From assembly GCF_017115165.1 (NCBI RefSeq), contig NZ_JABXKF010000021.1:1-64000 (forward strand): a DNA stretch of 64,000 nucleotides, in the 5' to 3' direction. The position numbers and the translations under genes were made by a program. Below, piece by piece: positions 46,016-55,904 of this stretch. Numbering within the stretch: position 1 is the stretch's first letter; every line of letters starts with the position of its first letter. The notes beneath the pieces are model-generated. The model did not search any database and was not told the DNA's origin. It saw only the letters and a list, made by a program, of their open reading frames with translations. Source of the stretch: Nostoc sp. LPT. Lineage in GTDB: Bacteria > Cyanobacteriota > Cyanobacteriia > Cyanobacteriales > Nostocaceae.

Positions 46016-47374
46016 ATGTCATTAGAAACAGAGACACTACAGGCGACACCACCAACTTCTACTTTTGAGAAACTTGAGGAGAAGCAAGAATTTAACTGGA
46101 GGCAATGTTGGTATCCCGTCACCTTCGTCAAAGACTTACCTGCTAACCGCCCTCATGGCTTTTCCTTGTACGATGAACCTTTGGTTTTATTCAAAAACAA
46201 AGATGGACAATTTATCTGTTTAGCAGATCGTTGTCCTCACCGTACAGCTAAACTTTCTGATGGACAAATTATTGACGGCAAAATTGAGTGCTTATATCAC
46301 GGTTGGCAGTTTGGCAGCGATGGCCAATGTCTGCACATTCCCCAATTAGCAACAGATGCAAAAATTCCAGTCAATGCTTGCGTGCCATCCTTTAAAGTTG
46401 TGGAACGCCAAGGTATGATTTGGGTATGGGCTGGCGAAAAAGAAACTGCTGTTGATGAAATTATTCCAATTTTGCCAGATTTAGATAAGCCAGGATTTGT
46501 GTGTGCAGACTTTATATTGGATCTGCCTTATGACCAAACATATCTAGTCGAAAATGTTATCGATCCTGCTCATGTTGCTATTAGCCATAATGGCACTAGA
46601 GGGGGTGGTAATCGGAAAAATGCCCAACCGCTAGAAATGGAAGTACTAGAGAATTCTGTTCAGGGGGTTAAAGGCAGGTGGCGGGGAGCTAACAAATCAA
46701 ATGAAGCCTGGAAGTATATTGATTTTGTTGCTCCAAGTCTTGTGCTAAACACTGCTTATATTGAAAAAAAAGATTGGACATTTGGACTAGCTTTGTATTC
46801 GATTCCTTTAGGTAAAGGGCGATGCCGTCTTTTAGCTAGAGGTTATCGTAATTTCATGACTTGGGGAGTCAAGCTGAGGCCACGCTGGCTCGATCACTTA
46901 AATACGAACAAAATATTGGAGCAGGATTTGCCTCTGATTGCGGGACAACAGGCAGAAATTGAGCGCTTGGGAAGAAGTCTCAAAGAATTATATTTGCCGC
47001 TGAAAACATCTGACACATTAGTGATTGAGTATCGCAAGTGGCTAGATAAATTTGGATCGTCTTTGCCTTTTTATCACGGCTATTCCACGTGGAAAAATGT
47101 TGAGAATGACGAGTTGAATTCAAAGCCGATTTTGCTAGACAGATTTTCGCGACACATACTTATTTGTAGTTCTTGCAATCGAGCTTATCAGGTGACAAAT
47201 AGGGTCAAACAAGGTTGTATAGGGGTAGCGATCGCTCTAGCTGCTGTAGCAATACTTGCAGATGATTCTAGAATCAGAATCGCAGCAATATCAGTTTCCA
47301 TAGCAGCAATTGTCATGTCTGTTATGGCTCATACACTCAAAACTCACTTTGAGCATTCCTACACTCGTCATTAA
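46016..47374 (+). CDS. Rieske-type pheophorbide a oxygenase-like protein
   Basis: 452 residues. A Rieske [2Fe-2S] domain with C73-x-H75 and C92-x2-H95, then the PaO-type catalytic domain with mononuclear iron site NVIDPAHVAISH, a CxxC pair at C384 and C387 as in Tic55/PaO proteins, and two C-terminal membrane helices. Plant relatives open the chlorophyll ring (PaO), oxidise chlorophyll a side groups, or form part of the plastid import complex. The cyanobacterial substrate is unknown. ATG 46016 follows GGAG. Confidence 0.88.
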   Translation: MSLETETLQATPPTSTFEKLEEKQEFNWRQCWYPVTFVKDLPANRPHGFSLYDEPLVLFKNKDGQFICLADRCPHRTAKLSDGQIIDGKIECLYHGWQFGSDGQCLHIPQLATDAKIPVNACVPSFKVVERQGMIWVWAGEKETAVDEIIPILPDLDKPGFVCADFILDLPYDQTYLVENVIDPAHVAISHNGTRGGGNRKNAQPLEMEVLENSVQGVKGRWRGANKSNEAWKYIDFVAPSLVLNTAYIEKKDWTFGLALYSIPLGKGRCRLLARGYRNFMTWGVKLRPRWLDHLNTNKILEQDLPLIAGQQAEIERLGRSLKELYLPLKTSDTLVIEYRKWLDKFGSSLPFYHGYSTWKNVENDELNSKPILLDRFSRHILICSSCNRAYQVTNRVKQGCIGVAIALAAVAILADDSRIRIAAISVSIAAIVMSVMAHTLKTHFEHSYTRH

Positions 47375-47395
47375 AATAGGTATTGGGAACATTTT

Positions 47396-47421
47396 GTAGT
47401 AAGCACTAAAGTGCTTACTAC
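47396..47421 (+). repeat. 12-bp perfect inverted repeat after the PaO-like gene
   Basis: GTAGTAAGCACT (47396-47407) pairs with AGTGCTTACTAC (47410-47421) over a 2-base loop; AAACTTTTC follows. It may be a terminator of the PaO-like gene. Confidence 0.6.
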
Positions 47422-47616
47422 AAACTTTTCATTACTAGCTTAGACATTGTACCGATACATGTGTAGTAAGTTTGCTCACCTTAAACGATTTGCTCAAACC
47501 TCAAGTCTTGTTAAGTGACGATCGAGTTAATGGCTCTGCGCTAAAGTAAAAATATTGGGATAAAAATCTCTGGCAGTAAGTTCAATAGACCAATAATCTT
47601 TACCACTGCGGCGATC

Positions 47617-47955
47617 ATGTCTCAAGAGCATAACGAATCACTCCAAATTCAGGAGATCACCAAACTCAAACCGAAACACTTTGCTGATTTAGTCAGATCG
47701 GCACAATTGGTTTTCGACCCTACAGCCGGAGTTTCGGGAAGAAATATCACAGTTGACTGGGAACAATTTGGAATTCCCCGTGAAGTAGCGGACAATCTCA
47801 AATCACTTGGTCAGCACTACCAGTATGCATCTCCTCACATCCCTGTTGAAGACATTTGGAGTAAATTAACTCCAGAAACTCGTATTTGGTTCGTTGAAAA
47901 TAAAGATCGGTTGTGGCAGCTTGAAGAAGCTTTCCCAGCCCTTGACGAAGATTGA
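47617..47955 (+). CDS. Hypothetical protein (112 residues)
   Basis: A small soluble protein beginning MSQEHNESLQIQEITKLKPKH with conserved-looking segments ITVDWEQFGIPREVADNLKSL and LTPETRIWFVENKDRLWQLEE. Composition and codon use resemble the neighbours, so it seems real. I do not recognise the family. It is isolated between repeat-rich gaps. Confidence 0.6.
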   Translation: MSQEHNESLQIQEITKLKPKHFADLVRSAQLVFDPTAGVSGRNITVDWEQFGIPREVADNLKSLGQHYQYASPHIPVEDIWSKLTPETRIWFVENKDRLWQLEEAFPALDED

Positions 47956-48202
47956 GGAAGGCAGGAAGAGAGTAAGAGGTTGGAATTTAGATAAGACTTC
48001 TATACGAGGTCGAAGATTTTAGTAAAGGACTTTAAACTCTTCCTTCCTCTGCTCACAGCAGGAGACAGAGAGTAGCATTCCTCCTATCTTCTCCCTTCTG
48101 CCTCTCTCTACAAGGATAAGCAAAAACTGCGATCGCAAGCAAATAGCGAATATTGACATTACTAGTTGCAAAGTCCTTAACTCTATTGGTCAAGGACTAC
48201 TT

Positions 48203-48390
48203 AGCATTTCTCCAGGTTACGGTTATACTGCTATCATTGCTGGCTCTACTGGCCAGCTAAATTTACTGAGTATTATTTTATTCAGTTTAATAATCGTAGC
48301 AAATTAGTACAGATTAAATTGAGACATCCTTTAGCTTTAGCTGGAATGTTTCAAGGTATTTTATTGTTATCTTTTTTCTTTCAGCAATAG
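48203..48390 (+). pseudogene. Remnant of an ABC transporter permease (nucleoside/BMP type)
   Basis: Two pieces in different frames read like the C-terminal end of a BmpC/YufPQ-type permease: SISPGYGYTAIIAGSTGQLN (48203-48262) with a stop at 48305, then, frameshifted, IKLRHPLALAGMFQGILLL to a stop at 48388. The SPGYGYTAI motif and the LALAGMFQGILL helix are typical for these permeases; the rest of the gene is gone. It is a dead fragment. Confidence 0.6.
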
Positions 48391-48427
48391 ATATATTAAT
48401 TACAACAGGCTAGTACCGCAAGGCGGA

Positions 48428-48457
48428 AGTCAAAAGTCAAAAGTCAAAAGTCAAAAG
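48428..48457 (+). repeat. AAGTCAA heptamer array
   Basis: Four consecutive AGTCAAA copies between the pseudogene and the deacetylase. Confidence 0.85.
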
Positions 48458-48525
48458 AATTATATTCCAAGCTCTTGCGCCATTTGAAATGGTATGTTTA
48501 TTTACGCCATGCTGTACTAGGAGTA

Positions 48526-48577
48526 ATATCAAGTCCGGGTAATTCCAGTTTAATAAGTAATCAAGCGGACATGATAT
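48526..48577 (+). repeat. Fold-back element, left of the deacetylase
   Basis: ATATCAAGTCCG (48526-48537) pairs with CGGACATGATAT (48566-48577), one mismatch. Part of the element (TTTAATAAGT..AAGCGGAC..TGATAT) recurs at 61970-61990. A related palindrome lies at the other end of the gene. Confidence 0.75.
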
Positions 48578-48645
48578 AAGGTATGGGAATATCAGGGATA
48601 AACCAATCCCGAATAACTAATAACTAATATTTGAGGAGATTTAAT

Positions 48646-49578
48646 GTGTCTAGTCGTAAATTATCTTTGTTATTGAAACTAATAATTATTACATTGGTTA
48701 CTGGTGCTAGTAGTTTAGGTATCAGCTTGCTTTTAACCACAAACGGATTTGAGCATTTGTTGGGAATTATCAAGCCAAAAAGCGAGAGTCCTAAAGCGAG
48801 TCATAACAAGCTGATGAGTGCAGATGCACAGAATATAAGTCCAGTCAAAGACCAGATGAATGAAGTGCCAAAGGCATTTCAGGGAACAATCGTTTATCAA
48901 GGGAAACTAAAAGCGAATGAGAAAGTTATTGCCCTAACTTTTGATGATGGTCCCAGCCCCAAAAATACGGCACAGATTTTAGAAATTTTGAAGAAAAATG
49001 ATGTAAAAGCCACATTCTTCATGATCGGGCAAATGGTGAAATATTTTCCTCAAGTTGCCAAGCAAGTGGCTGCTGATGGTCATGTAATTGGTAATCACAC
49101 ATGGCATCATTGGTATCGCCACATGGACTTAGCTACTGCGGCTAGTGAAATCGATCGTACAGCAGAAATCATCTACAAGACTACTGGAGAGAAAACTACT
49201 CTATTTCGTCCTCCTGGAGGCTTTTTGAATAATGGACTAGCCGAATATGCCAAAAACGAGAAATATGCTGTCATGATGTGGTCAGAAGAATCGGGAGATG
49301 CTGAACGTCGTTCGCCTCAAGTTTCAGGACTAGTCAAAAATGTGCTGAAATATGCAAAACCCGGTGCAATTGTCCTGATGCACGATGGGGGCGGCAACCG
49401 TTCCAAATCTGTCAAGGCTTTACCAGAAATGATCGCGGGTTTAAAAGCCCAAGGCTATAGATTTGTGACAATTCCCCAACTACTAGAAATACAAGCCCAA
49501 GAAAAAAGTGTGGAGACAGCAGCATCACCTGTAGTAACAAATCAAGAACATCCAAACCAACAGCTTAATCATCAGTGA
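48646..49578 (+). CDS. NodB-type polysaccharide deacetylase
   Basis: 310 residues from GTG 48646, preceded by GAGGAG with seven-base spacing; the TTG at 48631 would remove that site from view. An N-terminal membrane anchor (LLLKLIIITLVTGASSLGISLLL) precedes the NodB domain: TFDDGPS, the metal pair in GNHTWHHW, LFRPPGG and a C-terminal VLMHDGG. Such enzymes deacetylate peptidoglycan or exopolysaccharide outside the cytoplasm. It is bracketed by copies of the ATATCATGTCCG palindrome, whose left end almost touches its stop. Confidence 0.9.
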   Translation: MSSRKLSLLLKLIIITLVTGASSLGISLLLTTNGFEHLLGIIKPKSESPKASHNKLMSADAQNISPVKDQMNEVPKAFQGTIVYQGKLKANEKVIALTFDDGPSPKNTAQILEILKKNDVKATFFMIGQMVKYFPQVAKQVAADGHVIGNHTWHHWYRHMDLATAASEIDRTAEIIYKTTGEKTTLFRPPGGFLNNGLAEYAKNEKYAVMMWSEESGDAERRSPQVSGLVKNVLKYAKPGAIVLMHDGGGNRSKSVKALPEMIAGLKAQGYRFVTIPQLLEIQAQEKSVETAASPVVTNQEHPNQQLNHQ

Positions 49579-49696
49579 TATCATGTCCGGTTAAAGACTT
49601 ATCATTAAGAACGGTAGGGGGCGAAAGAGTTTTCAGATTTTTGCACAGATGCAAGAACCATAACCAATCAGCCGGACAGGATATGATATCATGTCC
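49577..49696 (+). repeat. Fold-back element, right of the deacetylase
   Basis: GATATCATGTCCGG (49577-49590) is the near reverse complement of 49672-49690 (CCGGACA, a few extra bases, ATGATATC), and GATATCATGTCC occurs again directly at 49685-49696. It overlaps the last base pair of the deacetylase gene end. Confidence 0.65.
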
Positions 49697-49740
49697 AGGT
49701 AATTAGTTAGTTTATTGGCCAGCAATGCGATGTGTCGGCT

Positions 49741-49883
49741 AACAATGCGATTGTTTCGACTAATACCAATTCAATTAATGATTGCAACACATCCTTTGGT
49801 AAAGACGCGATGAATCGCGTCTCTACAAATGGTCTATTTGTCGCATTCTTTTTTCAAATTGGTATAACAATGCGATTGTTTCG
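49741..49883 (+). repeat. MITE-like element between 18-bp direct repeats
   Basis: TACCAATTCAA (49764-49774) and TTCAAATTGGTA (49853-49864) bound a 101-bp fold-back unit that carries AGACGCGA..TCGCGTCT in its centre. AACAATGCGATTGTTTCG is repeated exactly at 49741-49758 and 49866-49883. A looser copy at 49723 suggests these were originally a short tandem array that the element entered. Confidence 0.75.
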
Positions 49884-49906
49884 GCTGACAATGCCAATAC
49901 ACCAAT

Positions 49907-52900
49907 TTAAAATCGGGTTTCATACTCAACTTGAAGTTGATTGTCATCCCCCACATCAGTTGAGCCTCGCATCAGAATTTCGTCATTGACTCGATAAAGG
50001 ACATTGAAACGGAAAGAGTCATCGCTAGAAAGAGCGCGTGATAAAGAGGCAGAGAAATTTTTACTAATATCAAACACACCTTCCGCTGATAAATTAAGAA
50101 TTGAAGCTCTTGATGCTTTTGATTCTTCATCATTAACAGATGGAGTCGGAAATATCCGAAATTCACTGAAACCAACAGCCTGTCCGATCGCAGTGATAGT
50201 TCCTTGTAAACTACCTAAAATGGTAGAACTAGCGAAATTAGTCAGCCCTTGACCTGCATCTGCTTGACCGAAAGAACCCAGAATTGAGCCACCCAGCAGC
50301 GCAACTATTTCTCCTTTACTACGGCTAGGTTCGCTCGTCAGTTCTAAATTCTCACCCAATTTACTAGCTGGCCCGTTCACCCTAGCTTGAACGGTAACGC
50401 TACGTAAAGTCCCAAAGTTGTTTACAGAAACATCGCTGACTTCAGAAGACAATGGTGATTCCAAAGTTTGAGTGTTCCTTGCTGATGTTTCCGGTACAAT
50501 TGCTGTCAGTCGGACATCCAAAGTCGGGTCAAGTCCTTGACTAGGAATAAACCGCGCAGTTTGTTCATAGCCCCGCGCCAAGGTGAACTCAGTGGAAAAT
50601 AAGCTCAGTCGTCCTCCTGTCAAACGAATGACTCCTTCAGGAAGCGGTTTGGCTAATGTACCATTAATGGTCAAGTCACCTTTAGCGTCAAACCTCAATA
50701 GGGGCTGACTTAATGCCGCTCCTCCTGGTACAAAGCTTAGGAAAGACTGAGTTGTAACCCAAATATCTTTGCCTAAAATCAACTTTAAATCTGCAAACTC
50801 TACAGGTATGGGTGGAGTTGCAGCGCTAGTGCTTGCGTCTGCTGTTGCCACTGGGTTAGTGCTTCCATCCACTGTAACCACTGGGTTAGCGTTATTCTCT
50901 GCTGTCGGTGTGACGTTAGGGTTAGCCTCTTGTCTATCTAGATTTATGACCTTAGTATTAGCCTCTGCTGTAGCTGCTGATTTTTTCTTCGCAGCAGCCG
51001 AGTTGCCAATAATTACCTGACCATCACTCAGTTGAATCTCTCCACCAATTACAGGTTTTAACGCTGTGCCGCGAATCACGACATCACCACCAACACCGCC
51101 TTCATACAGTCCTGCAAGCTTAAAATTGAGTTTGTCTGCTATTGATACTGTCAGGGGATTAGCTGTGGCTTGTTGAAGATCAAAAATTGGCAAGATGCCT
51201 GATACATTTACTTGCCCTTGGTTGTAATTACCTTGGATATTTTCAACGCTGATTGTTCTACCATTAAATAGTGCTGTTCCTGTGACATTCGTTAAAGGAT
51301 CGGATAAGGCTTGAGCGCGAAAAGTTGCATTATTAAGTGTGGCGTTGCCATTGATAATTGGTTCCTTTAAAGTACCTTGAACATTTAAATCTACTTTTCC
51401 TTGACCGTCTACCCAAGCGACTTGATTATTGGTAAGCAGATTTAAGAGTGCCAATCCTTCATTTTGCACATTGGCGTTGATGCTGATTTGATTGCTATCC
51501 GGTTGCACTTTGGCAAAAGGCAAAGGAGCTGGTACGCTACCTGTAACGGCAACTGGCTGCGTTCCTGTTACTAGTAAGGTACTATCAAAATTCAAGCGAG
51601 CTTTGTTGTAATCAAAGTTCACCTGTCCTGTTTGTACGGGTTGTTTGTTAAGGGTCGCATTCGCTAGCGCCACTTTCCCTTGAACTCTGGGGTCTTGCAA
51701 ACTACCTGCTAAAGTGGCATCAGCATTTACATTACCAGTGATATCTACGGGGTATTTTTCGATAAAAGGTTCTAAAAGTGATAAGGGCAGACTGGCTACA
51801 TTCAATTTTCCAGATAGTTGGTCAGTTCCTAACTGTCCTGAAAACGCCACTAGTCCTTGATTTATCCCTACACTCAAGGGCGAAAGGGTGACGATACCAT
51901 CGGCAAAAGTGCCTTGAGCAACGACTTGATTGATGGAGTAATTACCCCATTGCCAGTTAGCACCTTGAAAATTAAAGCCGACATTCAACCCAGATTTTAA
52001 CGAGCCATTGGCTGTAATTGCTCCGCTTAAAGCACCTGTTAATTCTGCAAGGCTAGGCAAAGATGCGGTTTGTTTTGTTTGGGCTTGCTGTTCTTTGGCG
52101 ATCGCTGTTGTAATATTCGAGAAGTATGCTAACTGTGTTTTCAAATCTGCATTTGGCAAGCTGACAGACTCAGTTTCAAGTGCTTCTGCACCAGCTAATG
52201 TTGGAGGCTGCAACCCGGTACTAAGGTCTTGAAAGTCGAAGATATTAAACGCTTGTAAAAGTCTCTGGATTTTGGCTTGGGCAAAATTAGCTTGGAATTG
52301 AAATTGCGGGTCATCGCCCGTTTGCACATTACCACTGAGAGCGATGTTGCTATCACCAATCCGTAATTGACCATTAGCCAAGCTAGCCGTACCATCAGCA
52401 TAATTGATGCTGCCCCGAAATTCATCTGCTGCAACTCTAGCAACACGAGGCCGTGCGATCGCTACATCTCCCGCAATGGCATAATTATTTAGATTGACAA
52501 CTAAATTACCCGATAATTGCCCCGCCAGTGGTTTCAATTGATTGTTAGGTAAAAAGCCGCCAACCAGAGCGATGGGAAACTGTTGGGCGTTGATGAGTAA
52601 GTTATCTCCCTCAGTTCTACCTGTGGTAACTGCGCCATCGCGTCGAACTAAAAATGAAGTGGGACGATAATCTGCACCTAAGTTAAGGGCAATCCGATCC
52701 TGTTTCCCAGCTAATCGCAGACTTGCCCCTTGTCCCCCTTGAAAATTCACGTTTCCGGTTAAAAGTGGGTCAAACGCCAAGTTACTCACATTAAAATTCC
52801 GCAGCCGGATATTGCCATTAGCTAGCGGGACATCTGGAGTTCCTATAACTTTTCCATTAAAATCCAGTCGCCCTGCTATTGCTACGTCACCAGGAACTTT

Positions 52901-55321
52901 AAAGCCAGTATTTTGTAAGTTGAAATTCTGCGCCAGTACATTTAAATCAAATCCGGCAATTTGGGGTGCGCCAGTTGGGGGAGACTGAATAGCGATCGCA
53001 CCATTAGCACTCAATCCTGAGGTACTTGCGTTTTCAACTATAATCTGCTGTCCATTCCACTGGAATTGCGCGGTGAGCGGTTTTGCCAGCTGCGCGACTC
53101 CTTGGGGAAGGCTGATTTGTCCGGCGGCGCGAATATCTGCAAGCTGGAAAGATTGTGTTGTGCCTGCTAACTGAATATTGCTATTCAGCCGTCCTCGCAG
53201 TTGTGGTGAAAAACGGCTGAGTTGAATTTGAGAAGTTTTGACAGATCCTTGCCAGCGTTGTTGTGCAATTTCACCTTTGGCCCTGATTGTCCCGCCTGCA
53301 ACGTTCACAACCGCATCGGGAAAGACGATATTCTCTCCTTGTTTGGTAACAACAACTCGTCCACTAGTAGGATAGGTGGCACTAGGCGCTTGCACCCGTG
53401 CTACTGTTTGCAGATTGCTGAGAGTGCCGGAAATATCGGCATTTGCCGAGACATTCCCAATAGCGATTGAGGGTGAGGAATTGTAGGCTTTGGCGATTGC
53501 ATCTCCTGGTATATTTTTTGCTTGCACATTCAAAGCCACCCTACCTTGAGGTGCAAGCTGAACTCGTCCGCTAGCTGTGACTTGCCCTCCCACATCTGGA
53601 TTTGCTTGAACGCGAGAAACATTGACGTTTAACGGTGTACCCAGAGAACCAGAAATTTTAGCGTTCGCAGATATACCACCAACATTAATCGGAGTGGAAA
53701 TACCATAACCTTGAGCGATCGCATTTCCTGGGATACCTTGAGCTTGAATATCTACGCCTACCTGACCTTGGGGAGCGAGTTGAATTTGACCATTGGCTGT
53801 GATTTTCCCTCCGGCTGGCGGCGTTACCTGAACATCAGAAACATCAAGCTTCAACGGCTGTTTGCGAAGTGAGCCAGAAATTTGGGCTTTTGCTGAAACA
53901 TTCCCGACTGCGATCGGGAGAGTAACGCCATAGCTGCGTGCTAGTATATCTCCTGATATCCCATCAGCTTGAGCATTAAATATTACCCCATCTTTTTTTC
54001 CCAGATTAGCTTGACCACCGCCTGTAATTTGACCGCCAGCTGCGGGGACTATTTTCAGATTGGAGATAGTAAGTTGAGATGCAGTTTGAGATGCATTCAA
54101 GCGAAAACCAGTGTTGATGGTATTAAATTGAACGCGGTCAACTTGAATCGGTTTGGTGTTACTTACTGTACCACTGACGACTGGTTGCTCAAGTGCGCCG
54201 CCTACCTGAATATTTGCTTGAATTTCGCCACTAGCTGGGACTGACGAATTTACTTTCAGGGTATCTAAGATATTTTTGGCAGTAACTGGTTTGATCTGAG
54301 CAGAGACGTTAAAACCTGTTTGAGTATTAATTGTTCCATTAGCCAGAATGGGAATTTTGCCAAAGTTCGTACTCAGATTATCTAAAGTAACTGTCTGACC
54401 CTGAAATATAAATTTCCCATTAAAATTAGAAATCGGCTGAGGAATATTTTGAATTTTAGCGGTGATTTGATTAGCTGTAGCTGTTCCCGTAATTGCGATG
54501 TCTGAAAGTTTGGGTGGAATCTGAACTCCTAAGTCAGCATTTAAATACCCAGCTTGCAGAGCGATCGGTAACTGAATTAATCTAGTGATATCAGATGCTT
54601 GTAAATTTTGGGCTGAAAGTTGGAGATTAGTTTGTTGAGCTTTTAGTTGGGTTTCCCCAACAACTTTAACAGCCCCTCCCCTAGTGAGTTGAGTATTGAA
54701 GTCATAACCGATCCTTTGATTTCCATCTGAAAATCGGGCAATACCACCAACTTGATCTAATATGACTGAGCCTTTCGGTTTAGTTGGTGCAGTGAATGGC
54801 ACCAACTCTATATCGCCATCTTGAATTTGAAGTGACTGCAACTCAGTTTGAATAAAACCTTTTTTTTCCCCAGCCTTAACTTGGGCTATCACCCAACGAC
54901 CATCTTTATCTTGTTGAATGTAAACATTGGGTTGAACTAACGTGACATCTAATACCAGTTTTCGGCTAAGAAAGAGTTGCAACGGCGAGAACTGCACCTC
55001 CAAAGCTTTTGCGACCACCTGATCTTGATCGCTGGCAGTTGCTGGGATCGATAAAGAGCTAAATCTCAGACTAGAAAGCGAAAAACGTTCAACGTTACCA
55101 ACTTTTACTGGACGCCCCAGTAACTGCTCAAGATTTTGCTGTACTAACGGTGCTAAATCTTTGTATATATAGTTTCTAGCCCACCAAGCACCAACTATAA
55201 TTCCAATTAGTAAAACCCCACCCAGAGCCAAACTGGTGCGTGCTAAAAGCAGGAGCCACAGACGACGATTACGATTAGATGGTTCCTGATTGTTTTTTGA
55301 ATTTGGCGATCGCGTCATCAT
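49907..55321 (-). CDS. TamB/DUF490-domain translocation and assembly protein
   Basis: About 1804 residues from ATG 55321, with another ATG right after it; a TTG 66 bases upstream is less likely. One N-terminal membrane helix (LWLLLLARTSLALGGVLLIGIIVG) is followed by a very long repetitive beta-rich region (recurring GNVSANAxISG and ITGGGQxNL-type units) and the C-terminal TamB domain ending VEYETRF. TamB-like proteins bridge the periplasm for lipid or outer-membrane protein transport. No operon partner is visible. Confidence 0.9.
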   Translation of the reverse strand: MMTRSPNSKNNQEPSNRNRRLWLLLLARTSLALGGVLLIGIIVGAWWARNYIYKDLAPLVQQNLEQLLGRPVKVGNVERFSLSSLRFSSLSIPATASDQDQVVAKALEVQFSPLQLFLSRKLVLDVTLVQPNVYIQQDKDGRWVIAQVKAGEKKGFIQTELQSLQIQDGDIELVPFTAPTKPKGSVILDQVGGIARFSDGNQRIGYDFNTQLTRGGAVKVVGETQLKAQQTNLQLSAQNLQASDITRLIQLPIALQAGYLNADLGVQIPPKLSDIAITGTATANQITAKIQNIPQPISNFNGKFIFQGQTVTLDNLSTNFGKIPILANGTINTQTGFNVSAQIKPVTAKNILDTLKVNSSVPASGEIQANIQVGGALEQPVVSGTVSNTKPIQVDRVQFNTINTGFRLNASQTASQLTISNLKIVPAAGGQITGGGQANLGKKDGVIFNAQADGISGDILARSYGVTLPIAVGNVSAKAQISGSLRKQPLKLDVSDVQVTPPAGGKITANGQIQLAPQGQVGVDIQAQGIPGNAIAQGYGISTPINVGGISANAKISGSLGTPLNVNVSRVQANPDVGGQVTASGRVQLAPQGRVALNVQAKNIPGDAIAKAYNSSPSIAIGNVSANADISGTLSNLQTVARVQAPSATYPTSGRVVVTKQGENIVFPDAVVNVAGGTIRAKGEIAQQRWQGSVKTSQIQLSRFSPQLRGRLNSNIQLAGTTQSFQLADIRAAGQISLPQGVAQLAKPLTAQFQWNGQQIIVENASTSGLSANGAIAIQSPPTGAPQIAGFDLNVLAQNFNLQNTGFKVPGDVAIAGRLDFNGKVIGTPDVPLANGNIRLRNFNVSNLAFDPLLTGNVNFQGGQGASLRLAGKQDRIALNLGADYRPTSFLVRRDGAVTTGRTEGDNLLINAQQFPIALVGGFLPNNQLKPLAGQLSGNLVVNLNNYAIAGDVAIARPRVARVAADEFRGSINYADGTASLANGQLRIGDSNIALSGNVQTGDDPQFQFQANFAQAKIQRLLQAFNIFDFQDLSTGLQPPTLAGAEALETESVSLPNADLKTQLAYFSNITTAIAKEQQAQTKQTASLPSLAELTGALSGAITANGSLKSGLNVGFNFQGANWQWGNYSINQVVAQGTFADGIVTLSPLSVGINQGLVAFSGQLGTDQLSGKLNVASLPLSLLEPFIEKYPVDITGNVNADATLAGSLQDPRVQGKVALANATLNKQPVQTGQVNFDYNKARLNFDSTLLVTGTQPVAVTGSVPAPLPFAKVQPDSNQISINANVQNEGLALLNLLTNNQVAWVDGQGKVDLNVQGTLKEPIINGNATLNNATFRAQALSDPLTNVTGTALFNGRTISVENIQGNYNQGQVNVSGILPIFDLQQATANPLTVSIADKLNFKLAGLYEGGVGGDVVIRGTALKPVIGGEIQLSDGQVIIGNSAAAKKKSAATAEANTKVINLDRQEANPNVTPTAENNANPVVTVDGSTNPVATADASTSAATPPIPVEFADLKLILGKDIWVTTQSFLSFVPGGAALSQPLLRFDAKGDLTINGTLAKPLPEGVIRLTGGRLSLFSTEFTLARGYEQTARFIPSQGLDPTLDVRLTAIVPETSARNTQTLESPLSSEVSDVSVNNFGTLRSVTVQARVNGPASKLGENLELTSEPSRSKGEIVALLGGSILGSFGQADAGQGLTNFASSTILGSLQGTITAIGQAVGFSEFRIFPTPSVNDEESKASRASILNLSAEGVFDISKNFSASLSRALSSDDSFRFNVLYRVNDEILMRGSTDVGDDNQLQVEYETRF

Positions 55322-55742
55322 TGTTACTAGTACTAGTAATTTTTTTTCGAGTGAGGCTAGAGACAAATTAGTTAGGTGTATCAGCAAGTTACAAGATATG
55401 GTTTCACAATATTAGGACTTACGCAAGAACTTTGTGCCAAGCTGTTTGTATTTTCTCGGATAGCTGCGCCAATAAGACGCATTTGCAGTGCGTCTATGTT
55501 ATTTGATGATTTTGTGTAATTCCTGAATTTATTTCAATATCTTGAATCAATACCTTAGCCAAAATAAGAGGATGAAGAGAGGGGGTCGATGTAATAAAGT
55601 TATTGTCTTCGCATAAATTTCCAAGCTTGTGTGCGATCACCTACGGTGGGCGCTTGCGCCATCGCAAGCTTTGAACTGATAGGGCTGCCATAGTAGAGTT
55701 ATTGTCTCTGACAACGACAACTCAAAACCCACTCTCTAGCCC

Positions 55743-55889
55743 ATGCCCGACATCTTATCACTCCTGCAATGCCTCTTGCCGCAGATAAACGCTACAACAA
55801 TGAGGCAATTGAACCAGATAGTCCAATCCAGATTAGCGATCGCCCCTTGGAATTGGCATGACTTGATTAGCTATCCTACACTTTGCTAA
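55743..55889 (+). pseudogene. N-terminal remnant of a transposase
   Basis: ATG 55743 opens a 48-codon frame whose first part (MPDILSLLQCLLPQINATT, then MRQLNQIV) resembles the N-terminus of IS4-like transposases common in Nostoc. After about 35 residues the similarity ends and a stop follows. It lies directly at the 3' side of the GC-richer GH31 gene. The rest of 55322-55742 shows no gene. Confidence 0.5.
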
Positions 55890-55904
55890 TGCACCACCGA
55901 GAAA

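Noticed and set aside
49732..49989. 85-codon frame
   Set aside because: Composed of the tandem repeat, the MITE and the 3' end of the TamB-like gene on the other strand.
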